DNA of 64,000 nt from Pontibacter virosus (GCF_003096355.1 NZ_QEKI01000016.1:1-64000); one strand, 5' to 3'. Numbered from the stretch's first letter, positions 28,198 through 38,700 are shown. A program made the numbers and translations. Notes: generated from the letters alone by a model not told the origin.

Positions 28198-29724
28198 ATG
28201 TCGCCAATTATCCTTCTATCTTTCCTGATCGGCTATTTCGCGGTGCTGATAGGTATATCCTATTTTACCTCGAAAGGCGCTTCAGATAACTCCAGTTTCT
28301 TTATCGCCAACCGCAATTCGAAGTGGTACTTCGTGGCCTTTGGTATGATCGGTACTGCCTTGTCAGGCGTGACCTTCATCTCGGTGCCGGGGGCGGTGAT
28401 CAACAGTAGTTTCGGCTATTTCCAGTTTGTGCTCGGCAACACGGTCGGTTTTGTCCTGATCGCCTTTGTGCTCCTGCCACTCTACTACCGCATGAACCTG
28501 ATCTCCATCTATACCTATCTGGAGAAGCGATTCGGCTATTGGAGCTACAAATCAGGGGCGATGATTTTTTTGGTGTCGCGCACCATTGGTTCGGCTTTCA
28601 GACTATACCTGGTGGCCATCGTGCTGCAGCGCTTCATCTTCGATGCATGGAACGTGCCATTCGTGGCAACGGTAGCGATTTGCCTTATTCTGATCTGGCT
28701 CTATACCCACAAAGGCGGTCTCAAGACGATTGTAATTACTGATACGCTGCAGACCGTGTTCATCATTGGTTCTGTTATCTTCTCCATCATCTTCATCGCC
28801 AATAGCCTCGACCTGAACGTGGTGCAAACCTTTGAGGCGGTGAAGAACAGCTCTTACTCCAAGATGTTCTTCTGGGAAGATTTTCTGGGAACAAAGAGCC
28901 ACTTCCTGAAGCATTTCATCGGCGGTATTTTCGTGACCATCGCCATGACGGGCCTGGACCAGGACCTGATGCAGAAGAATCTGAGCTGCAAAAACATCGG
29001 CGAGGCGCAGAAGAACATGCTCACCTTCACGGGCGTTTTCGTGTCGATCAACATTTTCTTTCTGAGTGTAGGCGCTTTGCTCTACATGTATGCCGAAGCC
29101 AATGGCATTGACGTGACGGCCTTGGCAACTCCTGACCACCTGTTCCCGGAAATTGCCCTGAACCACATGGCCATGATTCCGGCCATCATCTTTATGCTGG
29201 GCCTGACCGCCGCTACTTTTGCCACGACTGACTCAGCGCTGACAGCACTTACCACTTCTTTCTGCGTGGATTTCCTGAACTTCACCAAAAAGGCCAATCA
29301 TGACGATATCAAGCTAATCCGCACCCGCCATTTAGTGCACGTCGGGTTTTCGGTGGTGATGTTGCTGGTGATCCTGGTGTTCAGGCTTATTAACGACGAT
29401 TCTGTGGTGAACGCCATCTTTAAAGCGGCCGGCTATACCTATGGTCCGCTGCTGGGCTTGTTTGCATTCGGTATGGCCAACAAGCGTGCCGTGGCCGACA
29501 AACTGGTGCCTTACATCTGCATCCTTTCACCGATCCTGACTTATGTGCTGGACAGCAACTCTGTTGATTGGACAGGTTATGCTATGGGTTTTGAGCTGAT
29601 TGTGGTCAATGCCGCCATTACCTTTATCCTGTTGTTGGTGACCAGCAAGCCAGGGGGCGGTATGATGATGGATGCCCTGGAAGAGGCCGAAAGAGGTCCC
29701 AAAGTGAAACAGACAACTTACTAA
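28198..29724 (+). CDS. SSS-family sodium/solute symporter, candidate MurNAc or sialic-type sugar importer
   Basis: The 508-residue membrane protein has 13-14 predicted helices. Typical SSS sequence includes NRNSKWYFVAFGMIGTALSG (about 34-53) and GLTAATFATTDSALTALTTS (about 338-357, sodium site). It lies behind murQ and 13 bp before the D-lactate dehydrogenase-like gene, so co-transcription with the latter is likely. An inner-membrane transporter next to MurQ has precedent in the Tannerella murTKQ cluster. Lactate or MurNAc import are both possible substrates. Confidence 0.85.
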   Translation: MSPIILLSFLIGYFAVLIGISYFTSKGASDNSSFFIANRNSKWYFVAFGMIGTALSGVTFISVPGAVINSSFGYFQFVLGNTVGFVLIAFVLLPLYYRMNLISIYTYLEKRFGYWSYKSGAMIFLVSRTIGSAFRLYLVAIVLQRFIFDAWNVPFVATVAICLILIWLYTHKGGLKTIVITDTLQTVFIIGSVIFSIIFIANSLDLNVVQTFEAVKNSSYSKMFFWEDFLGTKSHFLKHFIGGIFVTIAMTGLDQDLMQKNLSCKNIGEAQKNMLTFTGVFVSINIFFLSVGALLYMYAEANGIDVTALATPDHLFPEIALNHMAMIPAIIFMLGLTAATFATTDSALTALTTSFCVDFLNFTKKANHDDIKLIRTRHLVHVGFSVVMLLVILVFRLINDDSVVNAIFKAAGYTYGPLLGLFAFGMANKRAVADKLVPYICILSPILTYVLDSNSVDWTGYAMGFELIVVNAAITFILLLVTSKPGGGMMMDALEEAERGPKVKQTTY

Positions 29725-29737
29725 GAACTTACCTCCT

Positions 29738-32563
29738 ATGGATATAGCATTGCTTTTGGAGAGCATTTTGCCAAAAGCGCGCATACGGGCACGCCTGATC
29801 GATGTCGTGTCCTACGCTTCTGACGCGGGCTTTTACTACTTGAGGCCGAAGGCCGTGGTGCAGCCGGTGTCAGTAGAGGAGATCAAACAGCTTTTCGCCT
29901 TTTCACATCAGCATAAGGCACCGCTTACATTCCGTACGGCCGGTACCAGCCTTTCCGGGCAGTCGATTACAGACGGCATACTGGTTGATTTGAGCCAGTT
30001 CTGGAACAGGGTGCAGGTAGAACAGGAGGGGGCACAGGTACGGGTACAGCCCGGCGTGATCGGTGCCATTGTGAACGCGCACCTGCGTCCGTACAAGCGC
30101 AAAATCGGTCCGGACCCGGCCAGTATCAATTCGGCTATGATGGGCGGTATCCTTTCTAACAACGCCAGTGGCATGTGCTGCGGCGTGAGCAAGAACTCCT
30201 ACCATACCACCCGGTACATCAGCTTCGTGCTGCCAAATGGACAGTGCTATACTACCGAAAAGCAAATTGACTACCTGCGCTTCAGCGAGGAGTGCCCGGA
30301 GCTATACCTGACGCTGCAGCAGATCAAGCAACAGATTCGCAACAATCCGGAACTGCACTACCTGATCCGGCACAAGTATAAGACCAAGAACACGGTTGGT
30401 TACTCTGTCAACGCCTTCATCGATTTTGAGCACCCACTCGATATCATGGCACACTTGCTCATTGGGGCAGAAGGTACCCTGGGCTTCATTGCCGAGGCGG
30501 TGCTTCAAACCGTACCCGATTATCCGGCCAAATCGACGGCTTTACTTTACTTCCCCGACATTTACGCTGCCTGCCAGGCCATCGTGCCACTGACAGAGGC
30601 GGGTGCTGAAGCCGTGGAGTTGATGGACAGGGCTTCGTTGCGCTCCATCGAGCACATGGCAGGTGTACCGGCTGTGATTAAAACCTTGCCAGAAACAGCA
30701 GCGGCTCTGTTGGTCGAGTTTCAAGCGGACACACACGAAGAGGTACAGGCGAAGATTCTGAAATTCATGGCGCTGGCACCCGAACTGGCCTTGCTGGAGC
30801 AACCTGTCTTCACAACCGACCCTATCGAACAGGGACTGCTATGGAAGGTGCGCAAAGGTATGTTCCCGGCCGTGGGCGCCGTGCGTGCCAGTGGCAGTAC
30901 CGTATTGCTTGAAGATATTGCCGTACCGGTTGCTCAACTTGGCGACGCTATCCTAGATTTGCAGGAGCTCTTCCGAAAGCATGGGTATAGCAACGCCATC
31001 ATTTTTGGGCACGCCAAAGACGGCAACATCCATTTTGTGGTGACGCAAGCCTTTGACTCGCCGGAAGAAGTGACCCGCTACGACCGTTTCTTGAAAGAAG
31101 TGGTGAAGCTGGTGGTGAAAAAATACGAGGGTGCCCTGAAAGCCGAGCACGGCACGGGTCGCAACATGGCGCCGTTTGTAGAGACCGAATGGGGGCCGGA
31201 GATATACCGCATCATGAAAGCGTTGAAACAGGTAGTAGATCCGGAGAACCTGCTTAACCCTGGCGTGATCATCAACCACGACCAAAACGCCCACATCCAA
31301 CACCTGAAGGAACTGCCGAAGGTGGAGGAGGAAGTGGACCGCTGCATGGAGTGTGGTTTCTGCGAGCACAAATGCCCAAGCCGCAACCTGACGCTCACGC
31401 CACGCCAGCGCATTGTGGTGCGCCGCGAACTGCTGAACCTGCAACGTAAAGGCAAGAAGAAAGAGCATAAAGAGCTCCTGAACCAATACCAGTACGACGG
31501 GCTGGACACCTGCGCCGTAGATGGCCTCTGCGCCACCGCCTGTCCGGTAGACATCAACACCGGTGACCTGGTGAAGCGCCTGCGCCGCGAGAACCACAGC
31601 GAGCTGGCAAACCAGGTGGCGCTGATGGTGGCCAAGAATTTCAAACCTGTGTCGTCAGTTGTTAAGTTTGGGTTGCAGGCAGGAGCGGGTGTGAATAAAC
31701 TCCTGGGTGCCAACACACTCTCTAGGCTGACAGAAGAAGTGAAGGACATGATCCCATCATTCCCGCTTTGGACAAAGCAACTGGCCCCGGCGCCAGGTAT
31801 AGCCAAATCTATGGCTAACGCGACAGCACCTGTAGCAGAGGCTGCTGTTGTTTACTTCCCGACGTGTATTTCCCGTACCATGGGCGCTGCAGAGTCAGAC
31901 AAGAAAAACATCATCGATACCTTCAAAAGTGTGTCGGATAAAGTAGGGCTGAAATTTACTATACCAGAGAATGTGCAAGAGGCCTGCTGCGGACAGATAT
32001 TTTCTTCCAAAGGGTATAGCCAGGCATTCGCTTACACTGCCAATGAAACGATAGAGAAAGTATGGCAGTGGACGGACAAAGGCCGTTTGCCGCTGGTGCT
32101 CGATATCACCTCCTGCACCCATACCTTGCAGAACTGCCGTCCGGTGCTCACTGCCGAGAACAAGCAGAAGTTCGACTCTATCAAGATCATCGACAGCATC
32201 GACTACATCGCCGACTTCATCCTTCCCCAAGCCACTGTTCAGCGCAAGAAAGCAAACATAGTGCTGCACCCTGTTTGCTCTTTGCAGAAAATGGGGCTGG
32301 AAGGGCGCTTTGTAAGTATAGCCAGACAGCTGGCTGAGGAAGTAACTGTACCGATGCACGCGGGTTGCTGCGGCATGGCCGGCGACCGTGGTTTCATAGT
32401 GCCAGAGCTCACCGCATCCGCCACTGCACCGGAGGCAGCCGAGGTAAAACAGCGGGAGTATGACGGGTATTACTCTTCAGCCAAAACCTGCGAAATGGCA
32501 ATGACAGAAGCGGTTGGCCGCAACTACGAGTCGATTGTCTATCTGCTGGATGAGTGTTTGTAA
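29738..32563 (+). CDS. FAD-linked D-lactate dehydrogenase-like protein with Fe-S domains
   Basis: The 941-residue protein combines three modules. The first is a FAD_binding_4 domain (about 35-215, with TFRTAGTSLSGQSITDG). The second is a FAD-oxidase C domain (about 240-500, with GHAKDGNIH). The third is a ferredoxin/CCG-type module with CMECGFCEHKCP (about 536) and CAVDGLCATACP (about 591), plus EACCGQIF (about 748) and GCCGMAGDRGF (about 876). This is the GlpC/GlcD fusion form of quinone-linked D-lactate dehydrogenases. A 2-hydroxy-acid dehydrogenase such as glycolate oxidase cannot be excluded. MurQ upstream produces D-lactate, which favours D-lactate as substrate. Confidence 0.87.
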   Translation: MDIALLLESILPKARIRARLIDVVSYASDAGFYYLRPKAVVQPVSVEEIKQLFAFSHQHKAPLTFRTAGTSLSGQSITDGILVDLSQFWNRVQVEQEGAQVRVQPGVIGAIVNAHLRPYKRKIGPDPASINSAMMGGILSNNASGMCCGVSKNSYHTTRYISFVLPNGQCYTTEKQIDYLRFSEECPELYLTLQQIKQQIRNNPELHYLIRHKYKTKNTVGYSVNAFIDFEHPLDIMAHLLIGAEGTLGFIAEAVLQTVPDYPAKSTALLYFPDIYAACQAIVPLTEAGAEAVELMDRASLRSIEHMAGVPAVIKTLPETAAALLVEFQADTHEEVQAKILKFMALAPELALLEQPVFTTDPIEQGLLWKVRKGMFPAVGAVRASGSTVLLEDIAVPVAQLGDAILDLQELFRKHGYSNAIIFGHAKDGNIHFVVTQAFDSPEEVTRYDRFLKEVVKLVVKKYEGALKAEHGTGRNMAPFVETEWGPEIYRIMKALKQVVDPENLLNPGVIINHDQNAHIQHLKELPKVEEEVDRCMECGFCEHKCPSRNLTLTPRQRIVVRRELLNLQRKGKKKEHKELLNQYQYDGLDTCAVDGLCATACPVDINTGDLVKRLRRENHSELANQVALMVAKNFKPVSSVVKFGLQAGAGVNKLLGANTLSRLTEEVKDMIPSFPLWTKQLAPAPGIAKSMANATAPVAEAAVVYFPTCISRTMGAAESDKKNIIDTFKSVSDKVGLKFTIPENVQEACCGQIFSSKGYSQAFAYTANETIEKVWQWTDKGRLPLVLDITSCTHTLQNCRPVLTAENKQKFDSIKIIDSIDYIADFILPQATVQRKKANIVLHPVCSLQKMGLEGRFVSIARQLAEEVTVPMHAGCCGMAGDRGFIVPELTASATAPEAAEVKQREYDGYYSSAKTCEMAMTEAVGRNYESIVYLLDECL

Positions 32564-32580
32564 TTATGAAGCAAGTCCAG

Positions 32581-32630
32581 AAAACACTAGCGCCCGCTTC
32601 AGTTAGGAGCAGGCGTTGGTGTTTTTATTT
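32581..32630 (+). terminator. Intrinsic terminator after the dehydrogenase gene
   Basis: AACACTAGCGCCcGCT (from 32583) pairs with AGCaGGCGTTGGTGTT (to about 32623) with two G-U pairs and one mismatch, followed by TTTATTTTT. Confidence 0.78.
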
Positions 32631-32680
32631 TTCTATGGTCTTAGCTGTGAGCAGAAGCTGCTGAGGTATACTATTAGTAG

Positions 32681-33094
32681 TTATTGTTTCTTACTGTACA
32701 TTTCTGTTACGGTAATCAATTCATCGGGCTCCGCGTCTTCAAAATCCCAACCGTATTCACGTTCTGTCAAGGTAATCTGCAAGGTCATGGAGTCACCTGA
32801 ATAATCTACAACTTGGTAGCTCATCGGTTGAACTGATATGTCTGCATTTGGAGAAAGCGCAAGGTTCTTCCCATTCAAAGACCATTTGCCAATTACATAA
32901 TTCCTTTGAAATACATTATCCCTTTTCAAAAGTAACCAGGTCGAGTTACTAATATCTTCCTGTAATTTTCCTTTCACATAAATACTTTTCGACTGCCAGT
33001 CACCGGTCAATTCAATTGGGTTGGCAGAGTCATCTTCACAAGAGGTGAAGAACAGCACGCTACTCATCAAGATGGCCAATCGGATAGTCTTCAT
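32681..33094 (-). CDS. Small lipocalin-like lipoprotein of unknown function
   Basis: The ATG at 33094 is chosen because it starts a lipoprotein signal, MKTIRLAILMSSVLFFTSC (Cys 19); in-frame sequence upstream lacks any signal. The 137-residue product contains LTGDWQSKSIYVKG and alternating hydrophobic residues typical of small beta-barrel lipoproteins. No family is recognised. It lies 26 bp downstream of the DeoR-type regulator on the same strand and may share its transcript. Confidence 0.65.
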   Translation of the reverse strand: MKTIRLAILMSSVLFFTSCEDDSANPIELTGDWQSKSIYVKGKLQEDISNSTWLLLKRDNVFQRNYVIGKWSLNGKNLALSPNADISVQPMSYQVVDYSGDSMTLQITLTEREYGWDFEDAEPDELITVTEMYSKKQ

Positions 33095-33120
33095 GATCTT
33101 AAAATTAAGGTTATATACAC

Positions 33121-33864
33121 TTAAACCGCTTCCACCACCGCGGCATACTCCATCAAGCTTGCATCTTCCGGCTTCAAATCCGTTATCAGGTAATGGATTG
33201 AGTTGAGGTCGCATACCTTCATGTTCTGGTCGGATCCGAGTTTTTCGGCGATGCTCATAATGGCGGTTTTCTTGGCAGAGCGGATCATGGCCTTCTTCAC
33301 CTGCACCACTTCCCAGTCAGAGTCGGTGAGGCCGTCTTCTACAGAGAGGGAGTTAGTGCCGAGGATACACAGGTCCACCTTAATCTCGGAAAGTTGGTTG
33401 ACCACCTGCGCGCCAATCATAATGTGGGAGTTCTTGGAGAGTTGACCGCCCAGCAAGATTACGTTGATATTGGGACGCTCGGCCAGTTCCAGCGCTACCA
33501 GCGGACTTACGGTGAAAAAGGTGCAGCGCAGGGTGTCAGGTATCATGCGGGCCACCTCGATCATGGTCGTACCACCGCCTACCAGTACACTCATACCATC
33601 CTGCAGCAAGTCGATCACCTTGCGGGCAATTTCTTTTTTTGACTCTTTGGCGTAGACCTCCGACTGACTGAAAGGATAGTGGAAAGATTTTGACAAGGCG
33701 CCACCGTGTACCTTCAGGATCTGACCACTTTCGGCCAACTCGTTCAGGTCTCTTCTAACGGTGTCTTCCGATACATTGAGCTTCAAGCTCAAATCCGATG
33801 AAAGCACCTTATTGTGCAGATTTATCTGCTTGATAATAAAAGCCTGCCGTTCCTCCTTTAACAT
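33121..33864 (-). CDS. DeoR/GlpR-family transcriptional regulator
   Basis: The 247-residue protein has an N-terminal DeoR winged helix (about 3-58, with VSEDTVRRDLNELAESGQI) followed by the GGA switch sequence KVHGGALS. A C-terminal sugar-phosphate-binding ISOCOT domain covers about 75-235, with VGGGTTMIEVARMIP and CILGTNSLSVEDGLTDSD. Members usually respond to phosphorylated sugars. In this context GlcNAc-6-phosphate, MurNAc-6-phosphate or a related amino sugar is plausible. The GH3 and NagX-like genes lie on the same strand upstream. Confidence 0.9.
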   Translation of the reverse strand: MLKEERQAFIIKQINLHNKVLSSDLSLKLNVSEDTVRRDLNELAESGQILKVHGGALSKSFHYPFSQSEVYAKESKKEIARKVIDLLQDGMSVLVGGGTTMIEVARMIPDTLRCTFFTVSPLVALELAERPNINVILLGGQLSKNSHIMIGAQVVNQLSEIKVDLCILGTNSLSVEDGLTDSDWEVVQVKKAMIRSAKKTAIMSIAEKLGSDQNMKVCDLNSIHYLITDLKPEDASLMEYAAVVEAV

Positions 33865-33890
33865 CCTGGTCGTGTTTAATCTTTGAAAAC

Positions 33891-33898
33891 CAAATATA
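33891..33898 (-). promoter_or_regulatory. Candidate -7 box of the deoR-type gene
   Basis: On the minus strand this reads TATATTTG, matching TAnnTTTG, 27 nt upstream of the start codon. No clear -33 TTG is present. Confidence 0.33.
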
Positions 33899-34019
33899 GA
33901 TTTTTTTCTGAAAATATGTAGGATGTTATATACACTGATTTTTGGTAAAGGATTTATAGAGATGCGTCACCGGTATCACCCTTTTTTCGAAGATATTTCC
34001 TCCAAAACAGGAGTTTTAC

Positions 34020-34420
34020 ACCATTAACCTACTCCTGTCCTCTCAAGAGAGGATCTTCCAGTAGAAAGTCTCCCTTTTAAAGGTTTGGGCTGTTTAATTA
34101 TTAATACTAACCTCTTGAGGAAATTATAGGAGTGTCAATATCGGAAAAGAGATGCTAACTGTTAACTTCCGTGCAATTCTTCAACAAATGTAAACCCCCT
34201 CTCGCTCCCCTCAAGGGGAGAATTCGTCTGAATGGAACAGCCCCCCTTTGAAAGCAGGGCCATTTCATTTGTCATCCTGAAAGGATCTTGTGGGCTAGTC
34301 GCGAGAGCTTAACCTCCCTTTTCACAAGCTTCTTTACAGAATGACAGTGGTTGCGATGCATACTTCCTCAAAATGAAACGGCCCTGCCTTTGAAGGGGGC
34401 AAGGGATAACTACTCTGTGC
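34020..34420. repeat. Cluster of intergenic palindromic repeats
   Basis: Copies of the C-rich palindrome family lie near 34025-34060, 34194-34226 and 34380-34410. A MITE-like inverted repeat spans 34268-34348: TTTGTCATCCTGAAAGGATC at its left end is mirrored by CACAAGCTTCTTTACAGAAT and GACAG at its right. Confidence 0.65.
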
Positions 34421-34479
34421 GGACCTTTCTTCTCTCTAGGGATAGAGACCCTCGAAAAAGCTGGCAAACTATAGTAAAC

Positions 34480-34514
34480 AAAAAAGCCTGCCCCAGCTAA
34501 GGAACAGGCTTTCA
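34480..34514 (-). terminator. Intrinsic terminator of the NagX-like gene
   Basis: Read on the minus strand, AAAGCCTGTTCC pairs with GGGGCAGGCTTTTTT through a loop of about 6-8 nt, ending in a run of T. It lies 20 bp past the gene's stop codon. Confidence 0.78.
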
Positions 34515-34532
34515 TAGGTATAAATCTTCAAC

Positions 34533-35708
34533 TTATACCTTCACATAAATCTTTTTCTTATCCATCCAGAAGCCGATCACCCACATCACCAGCATATAGG
34601 CCAGGGCGAAAAGGAGAGAGGCCGTCTTCCCTTCTGACCAACTCAGGAAGAGGTGGGTATAGAGCCACTTCTGCAGACTCATGTCGTCTATGCGGATGAA
34701 GTTGAGGAGCTTGATGACCAGTGTGGCGAAGGCAAAAATGAATAGCGGATTCTTGCCGAATGCCTCGAAAAAATAAGACCACTTCACAAAGCCCAGCACT
34801 TCGATGACGAGCATCAGACCGGCGATCAGCATCACGCTCAGACCCACGGAGTGCAGCACGTAAGAGCTCGTCCAGATCGGCTTGTTGATCGGGAAGTAGA
34901 TATCCCAAACTAAGGCGGTTGCTACTAGCGCAGCACCTGCCAGTAGAAGCTTAAAGACGGTGCTCAGGCTGTTGCCGCTTTTCTGGATGAACAGGCCAGC
35001 AAAGTATCCGGCTATTACATTCACGGCGGAAGGCAGCGTGCTCAGCAATCCTTCCGGGTCGAAAGGTATGCCGAAGCCTTTGTAAAGGTTGGTTTCAGGT
35101 ATGATCAGGTCGTCGAACTTGCGGGCGGCATTGCCGGCAAGGCTATACGGATCAGCGGAATCGCCGAAGAAGTACATCATAGCCCAGTAGCCCAACAGCA
35201 CCACCACACTGAAAATAGCGGCTCCTTTAAACTTAAGATAATGCACTGCTAGCGAGGCGATGAAATAGCATAGTGCTATCCGCTGCAGCACCCCCATAAT
35301 GCGAACAGCCGTGAAATCCTTCAGCACAATAGCCCCTTCCGGATTGCGCATTACAAAAGGGAAGAGGTTGAGGAACAGGCCAATTAGGAAAATAAGGACT
35401 GTGCGTTTGAACACTTTGCGCAGGAATACGCTGTCAGGCTGAGTTTCGAACTTGCGCATGCTGAAGCTCATGGCATTGCCGACCACGAACAGGAAAGAGG
35501 GGAAAACCAGGTCTGTGACCGTAAAGCCGTGCCAGGCGGCATGCTTGAAAGGCGCATAAATGCTCCCCCAGCTTCCGGGATTGTTTACTACGATCATCAG
35601 GGCGATGGTGAGACCGCGGAGCACGTCAAGAGAAAGGTAACGCTCATACGTTTGAGGTCTGAGTAAACCAGCGCCTGTCAGGGGAGGGGCTGTGGAGAGT
35701 TTAGTCAT
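34533..35708 (-). CDS. NagX-like membrane protein (DUF5009, heparan-alpha-glucosaminide acetyltransferase family)
   Basis: The ATG at 35708 is favoured over one at 35777, since the family pattern RYLSLDVLRGLTIALMIVVN begins about 20 residues later. The 391-residue protein has about 10 membrane helices, with the conserved PLVGS-like region NNPGSWGSIYAPFKHAAWHG and LVFPSFLFVVGNAMSFS. NagX proteins occur in GlcNAc utilisation clusters of Shewanella and Xanthomonas. The human homologue acetylates terminal glucosamine across a membrane. Here it could acetylate glucosamine residues or carry amino sugars; neither is proven. Confidence 0.85.
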   Translation of the reverse strand: MTKLSTAPPLTGAGLLRPQTYERYLSLDVLRGLTIALMIVVNNPGSWGSIYAPFKHAAWHGFTVTDLVFPSFLFVVGNAMSFSMRKFETQPDSVFLRKVFKRTVLIFLIGLFLNLFPFVMRNPEGAIVLKDFTAVRIMGVLQRIALCYFIASLAVHYLKFKGAAIFSVVVLLGYWAMMYFFGDSADPYSLAGNAARKFDDLIIPETNLYKGFGIPFDPEGLLSTLPSAVNVIAGYFAGLFIQKSGNSLSTVFKLLLAGAALVATALVWDIYFPINKPIWTSSYVLHSVGLSVMLIAGLMLVIEVLGFVKWSYFFEAFGKNPLFIFAFATLVIKLLNFIRIDDMSLQKWLYTHLFLSWSEGKTASLLFALAYMLVMWVIGFWMDKKKIYVKV

Positions 35709-35748
35709 GGGGATAAGGCGGTTTAAGTATAGCGTGTTTCGGGAGTTT

Positions 35749-35787
35749 AAAAAAAATAGGCGCCCTGCCAAAAGCAAGGCGCCTATA
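35749..35787 (-). terminator. Intrinsic terminator between GH3 and NagX-like genes
   Basis: On the minus strand ATAGGCGCC (35786-35778) pairs with GGCGCCTAT (35764-35756), with TTGC/GGCA pairing inside and a TTTT loop, then eight T residues. It follows the GH3 stop codon by about 10 bp. Downstream expression of the NagX-like gene needs read-through or its own promoter. Confidence 0.85.
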
Positions 35788-35796
35788 CCTTCATCT

Positions 35797-38700
35797 TTAT
35801 TTCGCAGATGCCTCTGTAGGCTGTTTTTCCTTGCTCTTGCCCATGGCGTCGTATACCACTTGCAACACGCCGGTGCGGGTGTTGAGCTTGCTCAGCTTGT
35901 TGTTTTCGCGGGTCGGGTTCACGCGGTTGCTCAGGAATACATACACCAGGTTGTTCACCGGATCGATCCAGGTATAAGTGCCCGTGAAGCCGGAGTGACC
36001 GAAACTCTCTACCGGAGCACTTGGGGCTGCATTGCTGTTCGGAGCACCCGGTTTGGCCGGACGGTCGAAGCCGAGGGCGCGGTAGTTGCCCTGCTCGCAG
36101 AACTGGCACTTGCTGTATTCTTTCACCACGTTCTCTGCGATATAGCGCTTGTTGGCATACATTCCATCGTTCAGGTATAGGTGCATCAGCTTAGCCACAT
36201 CGTTGGAGTTGCCGAACAGACCAGCATGACCGCTTACACCGCCCAGCATGGCAGCGCCCTCGTCATGCACCGTGCTGTGGAGGAGCTGCTTACGGAAATG
36301 CGGTTCAAACTCGGTTGGCACCACGCGGGAAGCCGGGTAATGCTTGTATGGATTGAACGTCAAAGTCGTCGCGCCGATAGGCTGGTAGATGGAGTGCTGC
36401 AGGTAGGTCTCAAAGCCTACGCCTGTGATGCTCTCCACTACTTTCGGGGCCAGGATGAACGACAGGTCGCTGTATACGTAGCCTGGCTTCTCGTTCAGTG
36501 GCGACTCCATGATCTCCTTGTAGATCTTGTCGGCATACTTGCGGTGGATGTACAGACTGTCGGCTACCTTGATCGGGAAACGAGCCGAAGAATCCGCCTT
36601 AAACGTACGCCACTTGAAGTTGCCGTTCTTCTTCACGGTCTCTTTCCAGAATGGAATCCAGGATTTCAAACGGGCCTGGTGCGTGAGGATGTCGCGGTAG
36701 TTTAGGTCAGCTTTGTTCGTGCCGGCTGCCATTGGGAGGTAAGTGCCCAGGGTCTGGTTTTCGTCGAAGCGGCCTTCACCTTTCAGGCGCATCAGCGCAG
36801 CCATGGAGGTGCTGATTTTGGTCACAGAAGCCAGGTCGTAGAGGTCGTCTACGCGCACGGGCTGTTCCTTGTCGTAGGTATGGTGACCGAAGGCTTTGTG
36901 ATAGATCACTTTGCCATCTTTGGCTACAAGCACCTGCGCACCCGGAGCGGCTTCTTCACGTATCGCCTGGTGTACGAGTGAATCTATACCTGCCAGGTCC
37001 TGCGATTTGATGCCGACTGCTTCCGGCATGGAGTAGGCCATGCGCCAGCCGCCGCGGGTCAGCAAACCGTCATCAATCTTAAAGGAGTTACTCACCGTTA
37101 CCGGTAGTTTGCCCGTAGCGCCTATACCTCCGAAAATCATTTGCGAAACAAGGTCCTGTGTAACTGCATTCTCCTGGTAGGCGGCTATCACGGCGTCAGC
37201 TTTGTCGAGGCTCTCCATTTCGGCGAGGCTATAGACGTTGCCGAACACGCTCACGATGGTTTTCTTGTTGCGGATAAGCTCTTTCAGAAACAGGTTCATC
37301 TCAGCAGTGATACCGAAATTACTACTTCCTGCCTTGAGCTGCAGCGCGTGCACGCCGGCAATGATCAGGTTGTAGTCCTTTAGCTTCTCTTTCATGGCTA
37401 ACAGCTCTTCTATTGAATTGGTTGGCTGCAGGAAGAAAGTGTCTACCTGGGTATAGCGGGCCAGGTCGCGCTGGAAAGCGGTTTCTTTTTTCGTGCCAAT
37501 CGCCAGAGCCGCTACCTTCAACGTGTCGAGCGTCTGGATCGGCAGGATGTGATTTTTGTTGCGCAACAGCGTGAGCGAAGCCTCAGTCAGCTGGCGGTTC
37601 AGGTACTGCGCATGCGGATTGTTGAGGTCGGCGATCAGGTTCTTCGTCTCAATCGGCTCCCACTTGTCGAGGCCCACCCATTGCTTGGCAGCCAATACTT
37701 TACGAACACGAAAGTCGATCTCAGCCTGTGTGATCTCCTTGTTGGCAATGGCTTTCTTTACTTCTTCGATGGTCGTTTTCACATCCATCGTGTTCAGCAT
37801 CACATCGTTACCGGCTACCAGTGCTTTTACGTCCACAACACCAGGCGGGTAAAACTTGGCCACGCCCTGCATGTTGAGGGCATCGGTAAACACAAGCCCT
37901 TTGTAGTTGAGCTCGTTTTTGAGCAAATCTGTTACGATTGGCTTCGAAAGGGTAGAGGCCAGGTTTGGCGTGTTATCGAGTACCGGGATGTTCATGTGTG
38001 CCACCATCACGCTGCCCAATCCTTTGTCCATCAGGGCGCGGAACGGGTGCAGCTCAGTGGAGTCGAGGCGGATGCGTGAGAAGTTGATCAGTGGCAGACC
38101 GTAGTGGGAGTCCACGTTGGTGTCGCCGTGGCCCGGGAAATGCTTGGCGCTGGCCAGCACGCGGTTGTCCTGCATGCCCTTCATGTAAGCCAGTGATTTA
38201 CTAGCCACATTATACTTGTCTTCGCCGAAAGAGCGGAAGCCGATCACCGGGTTGTTGGCGTTGTTGTTGATGTCCACGGTAGGAGCGAAGTTCACATGCA
38301 CCCCCAGGCGCTGGCATTGGCGTGCAATCTCGGCACCCATCTCGTAGATGAGGCGCTCGTTGTCGATGCCGCCCAGGGCCATCTGGTACGGGAAACGAAC
38401 CGTGCTGTCGAGGCGCATGGCCAGACCCCACTCACCGTCAATCGAGATCATCAGCGGCACTTTGCTTTCCTGCTGGTAGCGGTTGGTCATTTTAGCCTGA
38501 CGCACCGGACCACCTTGGAAGAAAATCATCCCACCCACTTTATAGGTCTTCACGATGTTGCTGATCGAGTCGATGTGCGCCTGGTTTTTGTTGGAGTAGA
38601 CCGGGATCGAGATCAGCTGCGCAATGCGCTCTTCCGGCGTCAGGGTCTTCATCACAGAGTCGACCCAGCGGCTGTTGATGTACTGCAGGAAATCAGCGTC

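Larger units (their letters stand above)
33865..34532. other. Repeat-rich intergenic region
   Basis: No gene is seen in this 668-bp gap. It holds several palindromic repeat copies between 34020 and 34420, a candidate minus-strand promoter at 33891, and the terminator of the NagX-like gene at its right end. Confidence 0.6.

Noticed and set aside
35749..35787. Hairpin considered as part of a riboswitch for the NagX-like gene
   Set aside because: Stem followed by an eight-T run is a simple intrinsic terminator; no conserved riboswitch core is seen.
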